A DNA stretch of 55,091 nucleotides, taken from assembly GCF_900316895.1 (NCBI RefSeq), contig NZ_ONER01000012.1:1-55091 (forward strand), read 5' to 3'. The position numbers and the translations under genes were made by a program. The stretch's first letter is position 1, and every line of letters begins with the position of its first letter. Positions 23,886-31,727 of the stretch are shown piece after piece. The notes under the pieces are model-generated. The model had not been told where the DNA came from, made no database searches, and worked only from the letters and a program-made list of their open reading frames with translations. The stretch is from an uncultured Methanobrevibacter sp. (GTDB lineage Archaea > Methanobacteriota > Methanobacteria > Methanobacteriales > Methanobacteriaceae).

Positions 23886-24575
23886 TTATTCTTCTAATGA
23901 AATGATGCTTATATCATAATTAGAGCCATCTTTAACATCAATTAAAACAGCCCCATTATCTTTAAGCATTCCTGGATTTGCTACATCAGTAGTTTTTCCG
24001 ATTTTACTAAGAGATTTTGCCTCATGAATATGTCCGCATAAGTTTATTTGAGGTTCAAACTCATGGATAGATTTTAAGATTCCAGGACTTCCTACATGTT
24101 CTCCATTTTCAACCCTATCTGCATCAGTGTTGAAAGGAGGCGCATGAGTTGCCAAAATCTTTACTTTAGAAACCTCTGAATTGTAGACATAATCATAATT
24201 AGCTAATAAATCATATACCTGTCTGTAGATTTTATCATCATCCATTTCTCCAGGAGTGTCGAATGGAGTTGGATTGGATCCGCCAAAACCGAACAATATT
24301 GCATCGCCATAAGCAATGATGTTATTGTGAAGACAGAATGCAACATCATTAATAGCATTACAAATTCCATTAGGGTCACAGTTACCCGGAATAGCTATTA
24401 CATCAACACCACAATCAGCTACCTTATTAATAAAAGTCTCTACAAACTCAAGAGGTCCGAAATCAGTGATATCTCCTAAGATTAAAACTAAATCAATATC
24501 ATTGTTATTTAGATAAGTGTATAAATTTTCATTTTCTTCGCCATGAACGTCACTAATTGCCAATATTTTAACCAT
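23886..24575 (-). CDS. Metallophosphoesterase (YfcE/calcineurin-like)
   Basis: A 229-residue phosphoesterase with all core motifs: ISDVHG (8-13), LGDITD (33-38), GNCDPNG (about 65-71), THAPPFNTDADR and CGHIHEAKS, i.e. the D-x-H, GD, GNCD, GH and GHxH residues for a two-metal site. Substrate unknown. GGTGAT precedes the ATG. It is separated from the upstream DUF2096-like gene by only 12 bp, so it is in that operon. Confidence 0.85.
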   Translation of the reverse strand: MVKILAISDVHGEENENLYTYLNNNDIDLVLILGDITDFGPLEFVETFINKVADCGVDVIAIPGNCDPNGICNAINDVAFCLHNNIIAYGDAILFGFGGSNPTPFDTPGEMDDDKIYRQVYDLLANYDYVYNSEVSKVKILATHAPPFNTDADRVENGEHVGSPGILKSIHEFEPQINLCGHIHEAKSLSKIGKTTDVANPGMLKDNGAVLIDVKDGSNYDISIISLEE

Positions 24576-24587
24576 AAAATCACCTTT

Positions 24588-25115
24588 TTAATCTTCTAAA
24601 AAGAAAGATCCCATTTCTTTTAATCCAAATTTAAGATCTTCTTTATCACCGTGCAATTGAATAGTCGCATCATCATCGTATTCAATTATAAGTCCATTCC
24701 ATTCTGCAATTTCTTGAACTCTTTCCTCAGCTAAAGGAACTCTCAAATTAATTCTGCCGGTGGTCATACCCGGAGGAGTATTTACTAAAAATTTAGACCT
24801 TGAATCCGCAAATTCAAATACTTCTTTTCCTCGCATAGCCTGTTTCAATAAATCAAGCCAATAATCAACGTACTCTTCACCTTCTTCCTCGGCAAGGATT
24901 AAAAGAGTTCCTTGAATATTATTTAAAGACATTTCTGCTTTTGCCAAACCATTAATTAATTCAGGATGGGAAGGGTCTCTTTTATATGAACTAATTGATG
25001 ATCGGATTAATCCCATCTCAGGGTTAATTCCATCAGGGATTTTATGTCCCCTCTTTGTCAAATCTTTTATAAGATTATTCAGAACTAACCAAGTTTGTTC
25101 TGATGGCAAACTCAT
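24588..25115 (-). CDS. Methanogen conserved protein of unknown function (probably DUF2096)
   Basis: A 175-residue protein, MSLPSEQTWLVLNNLIKDLT onward: helical in the first ~110 residues, then a beta-rich end (TTGRINLRVPLAEERVQEIA; IEYDDDATIQLHGDKEDLK). No signal peptide, cysteines or membrane segments. I believe it is DUF2096, a family known mainly from methanogens, from size and pattern only. It overlaps the preceding DUF749-like gene by 4 bp (ATGA), so the two are made together. Confidence 0.65.
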   Translation of the reverse strand: MSLPSEQTWLVLNNLIKDLTKRGHKIPDGINPEMGLIRSSISSYKRDPSHPELINGLAKAEMSLNNIQGTLLILAEEEGEEYVDYWLDLLKQAMRGKEVFEFADSRSKFLVNTPPGMTTGRINLRVPLAEERVQEIAEWNGLIIEYDDDATIQLHGDKEDLKFGLKEMGSFFLED

Positions 25116-25378
25116 AAATGTCCACCTATAATTTTTAAAGTAGTGTGATTAATTTTAGCATCTGCTTCTTTTAGTTCCCTTTCAATTTCATCAGTACTGC
25201 TATAAGAATCTAAGAATAAAACATGATGAGTGGAAGTACCTGCAATGTTTAAAATTGCGAGTTCATCGCTTGGTTTGAGTTCTCTTTTGTCAATAGTTGC
25301 TTTAAATTGAACATAAGGTTCATATTCTTCAGGTAGGTCTGCATATTTAAATATACCATCTAATGTTGCTACAAACAT
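25112..25378 (-). CDS. Methanogen conserved protein of unknown function (probably DUF749)
   Basis: An 88-residue protein, MFVATLDGIFKYADLPEEYE onward, alternating beta and alpha with no cysteines. Size and pattern fit the DUF749 family found in methanogens; function unknown. GAGGTG precedes the ATG. A TATA box (TTTATATA on the minus strand) at about 25424-25431 lies ~50 bases upstream, so this should be the first gene of the DUF749-DUF2096-phosphoesterase operon. Confidence 0.65.
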   Translation of the reverse strand: MFVATLDGIFKYADLPEEYEPYVQFKATIDKRELKPSDELAILNIAGTSTHHVLFLDSYSSTDEIERELKEADAKINHTTLKIIGGHL

Positions 25379-25572
25379 AATTACACCTCTTAAATATATT
25401 AATTAAATTTATTTAATTACTAGTATATAAACATGATTGCATATTATTCGTATTGATACAAACAAAAAAAATTTGCCATAAAAAAAATAGTTATCAGGAA
25501 AAAGATAACTAACCGAAATGTGTTTTCAGTGACTAAAAAAAATAAAAAGATAAGGATTAAAAATCCTTAAAC

Positions 25573-26419
25573 TTATTCACCTAAAGCTTTTTTAATTGCT
25601 GGAGTTGCATCGATTCTTTGAGCATCGAAGGTTAACTCTTCAGCAGATAATCCCATAGCTAATCCGTATAATTGAGCTAAGTGGAATACTGGTAATGCAA
25701 AGTCAGTTCCGTATCTTTCGTTTACTTCGATTTGACCTTGGTCAAATTGTAAGTGACAGAAAGGACATACGTTAACGATTGCATCTACGCCTGCTTCAGT
25801 CATGTGGTCGAGTTTTTCTTTAGTGAAACTGGTAGTTACATCTAAATCTCTGGATCTTAAACCTCCACCAGCACCACAGCACATCATTTTGTCTTTGTAG
25901 TCAATGGATTTAGCACCAGTGATTTCTACAAGGTCATCTAAGATGGATGGGTTTTCTGCGTTGTCTTCAATACCGATAGTTGCGGTAGGTTTTAAGAAGT
26001 GGCAACCGTAGTGTACAGCTACGTTTAAGTCTAAAGGTTTTTCGATTAAGGAAGCTAATTTTTCAAATCCAACATCGTCTCTTAAGATTTGAGCGAAGTG
26101 TTTTACGTTAATAGTTCCTTTGTATTCTCTACCGATTTCAGCTAAGTTAGCGTTAATTTCAGCTTTTTTCTCTTCACTTTCTTTTAACATGTGGTTACAT
26201 TCAAATAATGAACCGAAACATCCGTTACATTCGGTCATAATGTCAGCACCAATGTCTTCAGCAAGAGTTAAGTTACGAGCAGCAATAGTAGCCCAGGTTT
26301 CTTCATCAAAAGATCCAAATACACCTGGAGCAGGACAACAAGATGCTCCTTCCATTAGCTTTTTCAACACCAGGATAACGGTTGTTCATAATACAACCTA
26401 AGAAGTATGCAATTTCCAT
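25573..26419 (-). pseudogene. hdrB: Heterodisulfide reductase subunit B with internal deletion and frameshift
   Basis: The RBS GAGGAG and ATG 26419 begin the proper HdrB N-terminus MEIAYFLGCIMNNRYPGVEK, but that frame runs to nonsense after ~23 codons and stops. The rest (GASCCPAPGVFGSFDEETW onward, to 25573) continues in another frame, open from a GTG at 26370. The first CCG domain needs C-x(31-39)-CC; here Cys9 and the CC pair are only about 18 residues apart if spliced, so ~41 nt are missing at 26353-26356. Downstream ligands are intact (YGCHFLKP, MCCGAGGG, VCPFCHLQFD). HdrB holds the non-cubane clusters that reduce CoM-S-S-CoB, so this copy should be dead unless the sequence is wrong. It follows hdrC by 22 bp. 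Confidence 0.85.
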
Positions 26420-26441
26420 ATTATAACTCTCCTCAATTCAT

Positions 26442-27404
26442 TTATTCTTTTAATCCACCGGTTGCTTCATCGTAACCGATTAATTCATCAAATCCGGTAA
26501 TTTTACAAATTTTTTGTACTTCTTCTAAAGCTTCTGGGTAAGCGTGAGTTGTTGGTGGAATTTCAGGAAGACCAATTTTAGCTCTTAAAGCTTTAGTTGC
26601 ATCGTTAATAGGTACACCGTGACCAGTGTTCATAACAAATACTCCAGTCATTTTGTGAGGTTTTGCCATGTAACCTGCGTGTGCAGCAATATTACGTGCT
26701 TTTTTGATAATTTCTACAATTTTAACACTTCTGAGACATCTTTCTTGGCAAGTGTAACAGGTAGTACACATCCATAAAGCATCATCAGTGATTACTTCTT
26801 CTTTTAATCCGAGTAAACATTTTCTGACGATTTGTCTTACTTTGTATGGAGTTCTTCTTCCAGATGGGCAACTACCACTGCAGGTACCACATTGGAAACA
26901 GTGTTTTACAGTTTCGATTCCAGAATCAATGAATTCAGCAGTGAAATCTGGATCACGATTTGCATCAGTTAATAATTCTTTATCAGTCAATAAAGTCATT
27001 TTATCTCTCTCTTTATCATTATTTTTTGAATCTTCATCAGCTTCTTCGGCATCTAATTCAGCTTCAACTTTCTCATGGATTTCTTCCTTGATAGTCTCAA
27101 CTTTTTCTTGAATTTCTTCTTTTTTAGCTTCAACTTTCTCATGGATTTCTTCCTTGAGAGCTTCAACTTTTTCCTCAATAGGTTCGATGTCATCAGAAGC
27201 TAAATCTTCAGAACTGTCTTCTGATTCTTCCACAGTTGCTTCCTCAACTTCAACAACTGGTTCTTCCTCAGCAACGACAGGTTCACTTTCAATTTGTGAA
27301 GATGTAACTTGGACATCGTCAGATGTGTTTGATACATCATTGTTGATGTCGGTTTCTTCATTATCTCCTTTAAACAAGGATTTTAAACGATTTATTATAG
27401 TCAT
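26442..27404 (-). CDS. hdrC: Heterodisulfide reductase subunit C with long N-terminal acidic repeat extension
   Basis: From ATG 27404 (GAGGTG eight bases upstream) the protein has 320 residues. The last 185, starting MTLLTDKELLTDANRD at 26999, equal a complete standard HdrC with two 4Fe-4S sites, CFQCGTCSGSCP and CTTCYTCQERC. The first 135 are extra: KRLKSLF-like basic start (MTIINRLKSLFKG), a Ser/Asp/Glu-rich stretch, then 11-residue repeats EKVEALKEEIH, EKVEAKKEEIQ, EKVETIKEEIH, EKVEAELDAEE. HdrC passes electrons between HdrA and HdrB in the cytosolic Hdr-Mvh complex. A TATA box (AAGCTTTATATATG on the minus strand, 27471-27484) drives hdrCB. An internal start at 26999 is possible, as GAGAGAG precedes it. 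Confidence 0.85.
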   Translation of the reverse strand: MTIINRLKSLFKGDNEETDINNDVSNTSDDVQVTSSQIESEPVVAEEEPVVEVEEATVEESEDSSEDLASDDIEPIEEKVEALKEEIHEKVEAKKEEIQEKVETIKEEIHEKVEAELDAEEADEDSKNNDKERDKMTLLTDKELLTDANRDPDFTAEFIDSGIETVKHCFQCGTCSGSCPSGRRTPYKVRQIVRKCLLGLKEEVITDDALWMCTTCYTCQERCLRSVKIVEIIKKARNIAAHAGYMAKPHKMTGVFVMNTGHGVPINDATKALRAKIGLPEIPPTTHAYPEALEEVQKICKITGFDELIGYDEATGGLKE

Positions 27405-27470
27405 TGAAAACACACCTCGGATAATCATCGGATAATCTCCTCAAATCCATACTAATATTCTTTAAAAGAA

Positions 27471-27484
27471 CATATATAAAGCTT
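27471..27484 (-). promoter_or_regulatory. TATA box of hdrCB
   Basis: The minus strand reads AAGCTTTATATATG. Transcription would start near 27446, leaving a ~40-base leader with GAGGTG before ATG 27404. The leader also carries a repeated ATTATCCGA (27413-27434). The same AAGCTTTATATAT occurs in front of nifB (37771-37783). Confidence 0.6.
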
Positions 27485-27587
27485 ACTAAAATTTTTAGTT
27501 GTGTAATCAAAAAGGTTACAGTTCATGAAAAATTTATATAAACCTAAAAAACTAATTATTAAATAATAACAAAAAAGGAAGACACAA

Positions 27588-28331
27588 ATGAAGAAAAAAT
27601 TTGAAATAAAATCACATGACGGACCCGGCAGAATTGGAAAAGTGGATGGTGAACTAACCCCTAAATTGTTTTTTAAAAATGATTTGAAAATCGCCCCGAA
27701 TCAAGGTTCCGCACATAACGTAGACAGGGAAATCGCTGAATTTAACGTTAAAGAAACATTACGATTAGCCGAAGAGAATGTCGATGAATGTGACATAGCG
27801 GTTATACAGGGTTCAAAATACATTGATTTAAGAATTGACTGCTTAAAAAAATTAGAGGAAATCGGTTATAACGGATTTATCATAGCCAATGGCGATGCAC
27901 TATTAACCAATCCTAAAGAGCTCGTTGAACTGATAGTGTCTCTTAAAAAACAAGCACAAAAAGACAGTTATTTCATTTTTTCATTTGCCGAAGCATCTTT
28001 CATGCCTATTTTAACATATATGGGGATTGATGGATTTTTAGCCGATTCAGCAAATTACTACAGTCATTTGAATGTATTGCAAACTCCAACCAAGGCATAT
28101 GACCTAAACTCCTATCCGATTTATGAAGACATTTCTCAAAAGGAATTGGAAAATAAAAATATTGAAAATATGGAATTCGTCATCCGTGAAATTCATGCCC
28201 ACATGAAAAACAAGTCCTTAAGAAACCTTGTGGAAGAGAGATCAGGAACCACACCGCAAAACATCTCAACCTTAAAAATTCTGGACAGAAACCATATGGA
28301 TTATCTGCTTGAGTACACCCAATTATTTTAG
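27588..28331 (+). CDS. Short tRNA-guanine transglycosylase-like (TGT/ArcS-related) protein
   Basis: A 247-residue protein that reads like a shortened archaeal TGT barrel: FEIKSHDGPGRIGKV at the start (TGT proteins begin similarly), then GIDGFLADSANYYSHL where TGTs have the DxFDSASY region, and an ending REIHAHMKNKSLRNLVEER like the EI..A...G.LWELVE stretch after the barrel. It lacks the zinc-site cysteines and the PUA domain, and is less than half the length of TgtA or ArcS. A role in archaeosine synthesis or as a non-catalytic partner is possible. AAGGA precedes the ATG; TATA box at about 27528-27540. Its end overlaps the convergent gene by 9 bp. Confidence 0.55.
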   Translation: MKKKFEIKSHDGPGRIGKVDGELTPKLFFKNDLKIAPNQGSAHNVDREIAEFNVKETLRLAEENVDECDIAVIQGSKYIDLRIDCLKKLEEIGYNGFIIANGDALLTNPKELVELIVSLKKQAQKDSYFIFSFAEASFMPILTYMGIDGFLADSANYYSHLNVLQTPTKAYDLNSYPIYEDISQKELENKNIENMEFVIREIHAHMKNKSLRNLVEERSGTTPQNISTLKILDRNHMDYLLEYTQLF

Positions 28332-28745
28332 GATTTTGAATGTGGAAATAATATTCTTAAATTCCCTTTCAGACTCTCCGGATACATCCAAGGTTCTCAT
28401 TTCGAAAATGAATATTTCCCCATTTTCAATGAATACGTAAGTGTGAATATCAAAATTAATTTCAGGAGTATCCATATTTGCATGGAGCTTAATGGCATCC
28501 ATATCAGCAATGTTAACAAAATCCGATGCCAAAATCACACCGCCGTCATCAGTGAGAGCGTCTTCCATGAAAATTTTGTAATCATCCAAATTGGTGGCGG
28601 TCGGAAACATGACTGCATTAATTAAATTGTCTTGTCCTTTTGATAGAGTGGCTATGCAGTCTGGATTTGAAAGGATATCCGCTTTTTCAACTTCCCAATC
28701 GGTCGGGTATTCGAAAGTGATTTTTCCAGTGTTAAACTTTTTCAT
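28323..28745 (-). CDS. PsbP-like small protein, unknown function
   Basis: A 140-residue protein: FNTGKITFEYPTDWEVEKAD, IATLSKGQDNLINAVMFPTA, then beta strands and GESEREFKNIISTFKILK at the end. The opening 'F..Y...W' and the closing 'F..I..TFK' are typical of small PsbP/Mog1-like lipocalin-type domains found in Methanobrevibacter. No signal peptide, so cytosolic. Its ATG overlaps the stop of the upstream coiled-coil gene (TAATG), so they form one unit. Confidence 0.65.
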   Translation of the reverse strand: MKKFNTGKITFEYPTDWEVEKADILSNPDCIATLSKGQDNLINAVMFPTATNLDDYKIFMEDALTDDGGVILASDFVNIADMDAIKLHANMDTPEINFDIHTYVFIENGEIFIFEMRTLDVSGESEREFKNIISTFKILK

Positions 28746-29665
28746 TAATCTTCCTCGTCTTTTCTAGAAACATCAATTGTTTCGTGGGATTCCTCATCAA
28801 TTGCGTCAATGTATTTTGAGAATGGTTCAGGGAGTTTCGGCATTACCTCTTTTAAGATTTCAGCTGCATCCAGTTCCAGTGCTTGTCCTGAAAGCAACTG
28901 GTTGACATCAAAGTCAAAATCAAAAGGTTTAAGTAAATCGTCAGTAGGAACTCTTAAATTGATTTTCTTTTTGTTTAATATCATCTTAAGAGTGCTGGTA
29001 TTTCTAATCTGATCATTCATATCTTCTACAGTACTCTTTATATCATATGCTATAGCCTTATTCTTCTCATTCACGTCATGTTTGGCTTTTTCAACAGATT
29101 TATTCAAATCAGAAATAAGCAACTCATTTCTTCTGTTGATGTTTTCCCTAGCCTCATCAATGACCACATTGATTGCATTCAGGATTGACTTGTTCAATTC
29201 TACATTGTAAGCTAGAATCATCTTATTCTTGTAGTCAAGTTCCTTGAAAATGGCAACCCTTTCATCGTTGATTTTTTTATTTTCCTTGTTCAACTCATGA
29301 ATTTCATCTTTTGCCTTCATGAGTTCATTTTTATAAATCAATTCATCCTTAAGAGAATCAACATCATCAAAAAATGAGGATTTGAGTGTTTGAATCTGAT
29401 TTTCCAATTCCTTAATTTCAGCATCTTTAGCTTCTATTATATGGTAAAATTCATCAAGCCTTTCATCAGAAAACTGATTATCAAGTAATTTTTGATAATC
29501 CTCCTGTGACAACACTTTAACCAAATCATCATCTTCAAAAGGATCTTCTTTTTTAAGACTAACTTGTTTCTGCTTAGATTCTTTTTCAACAGATTTGCCG
29601 TTTTTATCTTTACTCGTATACTTTTTTGTATAAACCCGAACGGTTCTAAGTTCCTCACTATCCAT
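28745..29665 (-). CDS. Coiled-coil protein of unknown function
   Basis: From ATG 29665 (GGGTG six bases upstream; GTG at 29674 is also in frame) the protein has 306 residues. A lysine-rich N-terminus (residues ~8-40) is followed by a long coiled coil (~70-215) with heptads such as IEAKDAEIKELENQIQTL and KAKDEIHELNKENKKIND, then a more compact C-terminus (VPTDDLLKPFDFDFDVNQLL; EEDED near the end). No recognised enzyme motif. The start of the 140-residue gene is fused to its stop. Promoter region lies at about 29680-29740. Confidence 0.65.
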   Translation of the reverse strand: MDSEELRTVRVYTKKYTSKDKNGKSVEKESKQKQVSLKKEDPFEDDDLVKVLSQEDYQKLLDNQFSDERLDEFYHIIEAKDAEIKELENQIQTLKSSFFDDVDSLKDELIYKNELMKAKDEIHELNKENKKINDERVAIFKELDYKNKMILAYNVELNKSILNAINVVIDEARENINRRNELLISDLNKSVEKAKHDVNEKNKAIAYDIKSTVEDMNDQIRNTSTLKMILNKKKINLRVPTDDLLKPFDFDFDVNQLLSGQALELDAAEILKEVMPKLPEPFSKYIDAIDEESHETIDVSRKDEED

Positions 29666-29764
29666 TATTGACACCCACTCTATAATATTAAATTTAATTA
29701 TTTGTTAGTTAAATAGTTAATCATTAAATTATCAAAAAAAATAAAAAAAAGAAAGAAAATAATT

Positions 29765-29923
29765 TTATAGTTTGCTTTCTTTTTCCATCCACAATAACAT
29801 TGCCTCTTCAATCGCTTTGGAATACCAGCCGGTTTTAAATAACATCTTATTTGAAGCCAATTTGCGAAAATTCAAGTCAATATCATTATTGATGCTAATT
29901 GTAACACGTCTGTTTTTAGTCAT
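29765..29923 (-). CDS. Small ribbon-helix-helix protein
   Basis: A 52-residue protein, MTKNRRVTISINNDIDLNFR onward. RRVTISIN is a ribbon strand and the following 35 residues fit two helices (NFRKLASNKMLFKT; WYSKAIEEAMLLWMEKES), the Arc/CopG DNA-binding fold. No RBS is visible, but ACTAGTATATAC (minus strand, about 29933-29944) could be a TATA box placed for a leaderless transcript. It may autoregulate; no partner toxin gene adjoins. Confidence 0.6.
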   Translation of the reverse strand: MTKNRRVTISINNDIDLNFRKLASNKMLFKTGWYSKAIEEAMLLWMEKESKL

Positions 29924-30155
29924 AGAAATAGATTGTATATACTAGTTAATAAATGTTTTAGTGTTTTCTCAGGCCATTTTGACAAGTGATTTTGAATATT
30001 GATGCACTGTCGTACATGCATCTTCATGATTTTCAAAACAAGATTAAGGACAATCGTGTTGAGATAAAAATGATTTATGGTAAAAAATGGTCCATGCCCA
30101 TTCCATTTATCGGTTAGTCCATGAATCAAAAGATTTATTGAATAAGATGGGTTAG

Positions 30156-30632
30156 TCAAATTGGAAGATGTCTGTCTTTAACCTTCCTTTTTAGATTTTC
30201 CAAATCGTTAGAAATTATAAAGACCTTTTCACCATCAACATATGTCTTGTAACTCCATCCGTCCCCATATTCAGATATTATATACTCATCATCCTGATTG
30301 AAGTTGGTTTCACTTTCCCGAACAGGTTCATCATCAATTTTTCCAGCATTACATTTGTTAATTTCGTTAATCACTAAGGAAAACCCTCTGAATTTGGGAT
30401 TGTCAAATAGACCCTGAATATACCAGTTCATAATCTCGTTTTGAGTTAATCCCACAATGGAAGATACCTTAAAAAAAGAACCGTACTTTTTATAATGATT
30501 TAAAACTGTTAGAACATCATTTCTTGAATTATCAAATGAATATGTTCCATGTTTCAATTTACTATGCATTAATTTAAATTTAAGAGAATTTTTTCTTTTC
30601 TGTAAACTGTTAAATACACTTTCAGTGTCCAT
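30156..30632 (-). CDS. Hypothetical protein with a helical N-terminal part, possible DNA-binding
   Basis: The frame is open from 30671, but MDTESVFNSLQKRKNSLKFK from ATG 30632 is a more natural start (158 residues). No clear RBS. A repeat-like segment VSSIVGLTQNEIMNWYIQGL has the shape of a helix-turn-helix, followed by FRGFSLVINEINKCN, an acidic linker and a beta-rich tail with EYGDGWSYKTYVDGEKVF. I do not recognise a family. It is flanked by long AT-rich gaps on both sides. Confidence 0.5.
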   Translation of the reverse strand: MDTESVFNSLQKRKNSLKFKLMHSKLKHGTYSFDNSRNDVLTVLNHYKKYGSFFKVSSIVGLTQNEIMNWYIQGLFDNPKFRGFSLVINEINKCNAGKIDDEPVRESETNFNQDDEYIISEYGDGWSYKTYVDGEKVFIISNDLENLKRKVKDRHLPI

Positions 30633-30900
30633 CACTGATATTATGAACTTAAATGCATATAAACTTAACAATTTTTGATAATATCTTTAAAAAATTGTCA
30701 CTTAAATAAAATTTTCGTCCTTTGCTAGAGATGAAAAGATTTATATATAATTAAAATATAACTAATAAACGATGTGAAGTAAATTTCATATCTAATGATG
30801 AACATCAGTCAAGCATTTTATAATCTCCAAAATGATAGAAATATGTTCAAGGAAGTAGAAAACACTACTACTTCCAACTCCCCCCCCTTTTTTTAAAAAA
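30633..30900. other. Intergenic region with hairpin and C8T7 tract
   Basis: Between the 158-residue hypothetical gene and dphB, both on the minus strand. A perfect hairpin GGAAGTAG (30851-30858)/CTACTTCC (30868-30875) is followed by AACT, then eight C (30880-30887) and seven T (30888-30894). On the plus strand this resembles a terminator, yet no plus-strand gene precedes it; it may end dphB transcripts on the other strand or be a degraded element. A TATA-like sequence (ATTTATATATAA) lies at 30738-30749. Confidence 0.4.
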
Positions 30901-31692
30901 TCAAACATCATCAAGTATTTTAGGGTCAGCTCCGGCAATTTCCACCAGATATTCCGCTTCAACAACATGAAGCTTTGACGGAATGACAATGCAATGGAGA
31001 GGTCCTCCAAAATCAAAATCAATCAACTCAGAAATCTTGCCCGCCTTTACAATGACATTCTTTGAGCCGACACGGGCAATTCCCATAGCCAAAGTGTCCG
31101 GAGTAATCAAACCTTCACGGTCCAAATCATCATAAATGCTCATCAAATACTCCAAACCTTGATTGACAGTCATGTAACGGTCTTTATGAGCTTGAATATC
31201 AAGTAGAACTAGAGTATGCAAATCCATTTTAAGATTTTCTTCAATAGCTTCATATGGAGATTTTGGATAGAAGTTATAATCTGGAAATGGTATTGTTGTC
31301 ACCTTTCCGAACTTATATCCCTGAAGACCGGAAATGGCAGGTGCTGAAGACAATATGGAAGACCCGTGAATCACTTCAAAATCAATGCCCTTTTTAGAGC
31401 ATTGCACTAAAAAATCGCTGTGGGTGGTTGCAATTAAAGGATCTCCCCCCGTAATAAGGGCAACATCACTAGTTTTAGCTTCTTCAATGAATTTATGCTC
31501 TTCTTCAACTTCACCCCTAACCAAAACTTCTATTTTTTGACCGATCAACTCTTCAATAGCTTCAAAACTTGAACCGAATAGGCGTGATGTGAAAAATTCG
31601 GCGTAAATTTTATCAACATTTTTTAAACATTCCAAACCCTTAAGAGAAATATCTTTTTCATCAAATAATCCTAAACCAACTAGATAAAACAT
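30901..31692 (-). CDS. dphB: Diphthine synthase
   Basis: A 263-residue tetrapyrrole-methylase-fold enzyme: MFYLVGLGLFDEKDISLKGL at the start, LITGGDPLIATTHSD (SAM-binding loop) near 79-93, GSSILSSAPAISGLQGYKFGK and TIPFPDYNFYPKSPYE. Archaeal DphB trimethylates the 3-carboxypropyl-histidine of aEF-2. Length is normal. It is divergent from trm5 with only 35 bp between the start codons, so the promoters overlap. Both genes serve translational fidelity. Confidence 0.9.
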   Translation of the reverse strand: MFYLVGLGLFDEKDISLKGLECLKNVDKIYAEFFTSRLFGSSFEAIEELIGQKIEVLVRGEVEEEHKFIEEAKTSDVALITGGDPLIATTHSDFLVQCSKKGIDFEVIHGSSILSSAPAISGLQGYKFGKVTTIPFPDYNFYPKSPYEAIEENLKMDLHTLVLLDIQAHKDRYMTVNQGLEYLMSIYDDLDREGLITPDTLAMGIARVGSKNVIVKAGKISELIDFDFGGPLHCIVIPSKLHVVEAEYLVEIAGADPKILDDV

Positions 31693-31727
31693 GATATTAT
31701 TTATATAATTTAAACATAAATAACTTT

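Noticed and set aside
25573..26419. Programmed frameshifting in hdrB
   Set aside because: There is no slippery site or pseudoknot seen, and about 14 residues are missing, which a frameshift cannot supply.
29920..30159. 79-codon minus-strand ORF starting MTNPSYSINLLIHGL
   Set aside because: It has no RBS, covers the promoter zone of the small RHH gene, shows random-looking composition, and overlaps the end of the 158-residue gene. Kept out of the gene list.
30792..31022. 76-codon minus-strand ORF overlapping the dphB end
   Set aside because: It shadows dphB in another frame and runs through the C8T7 tract.
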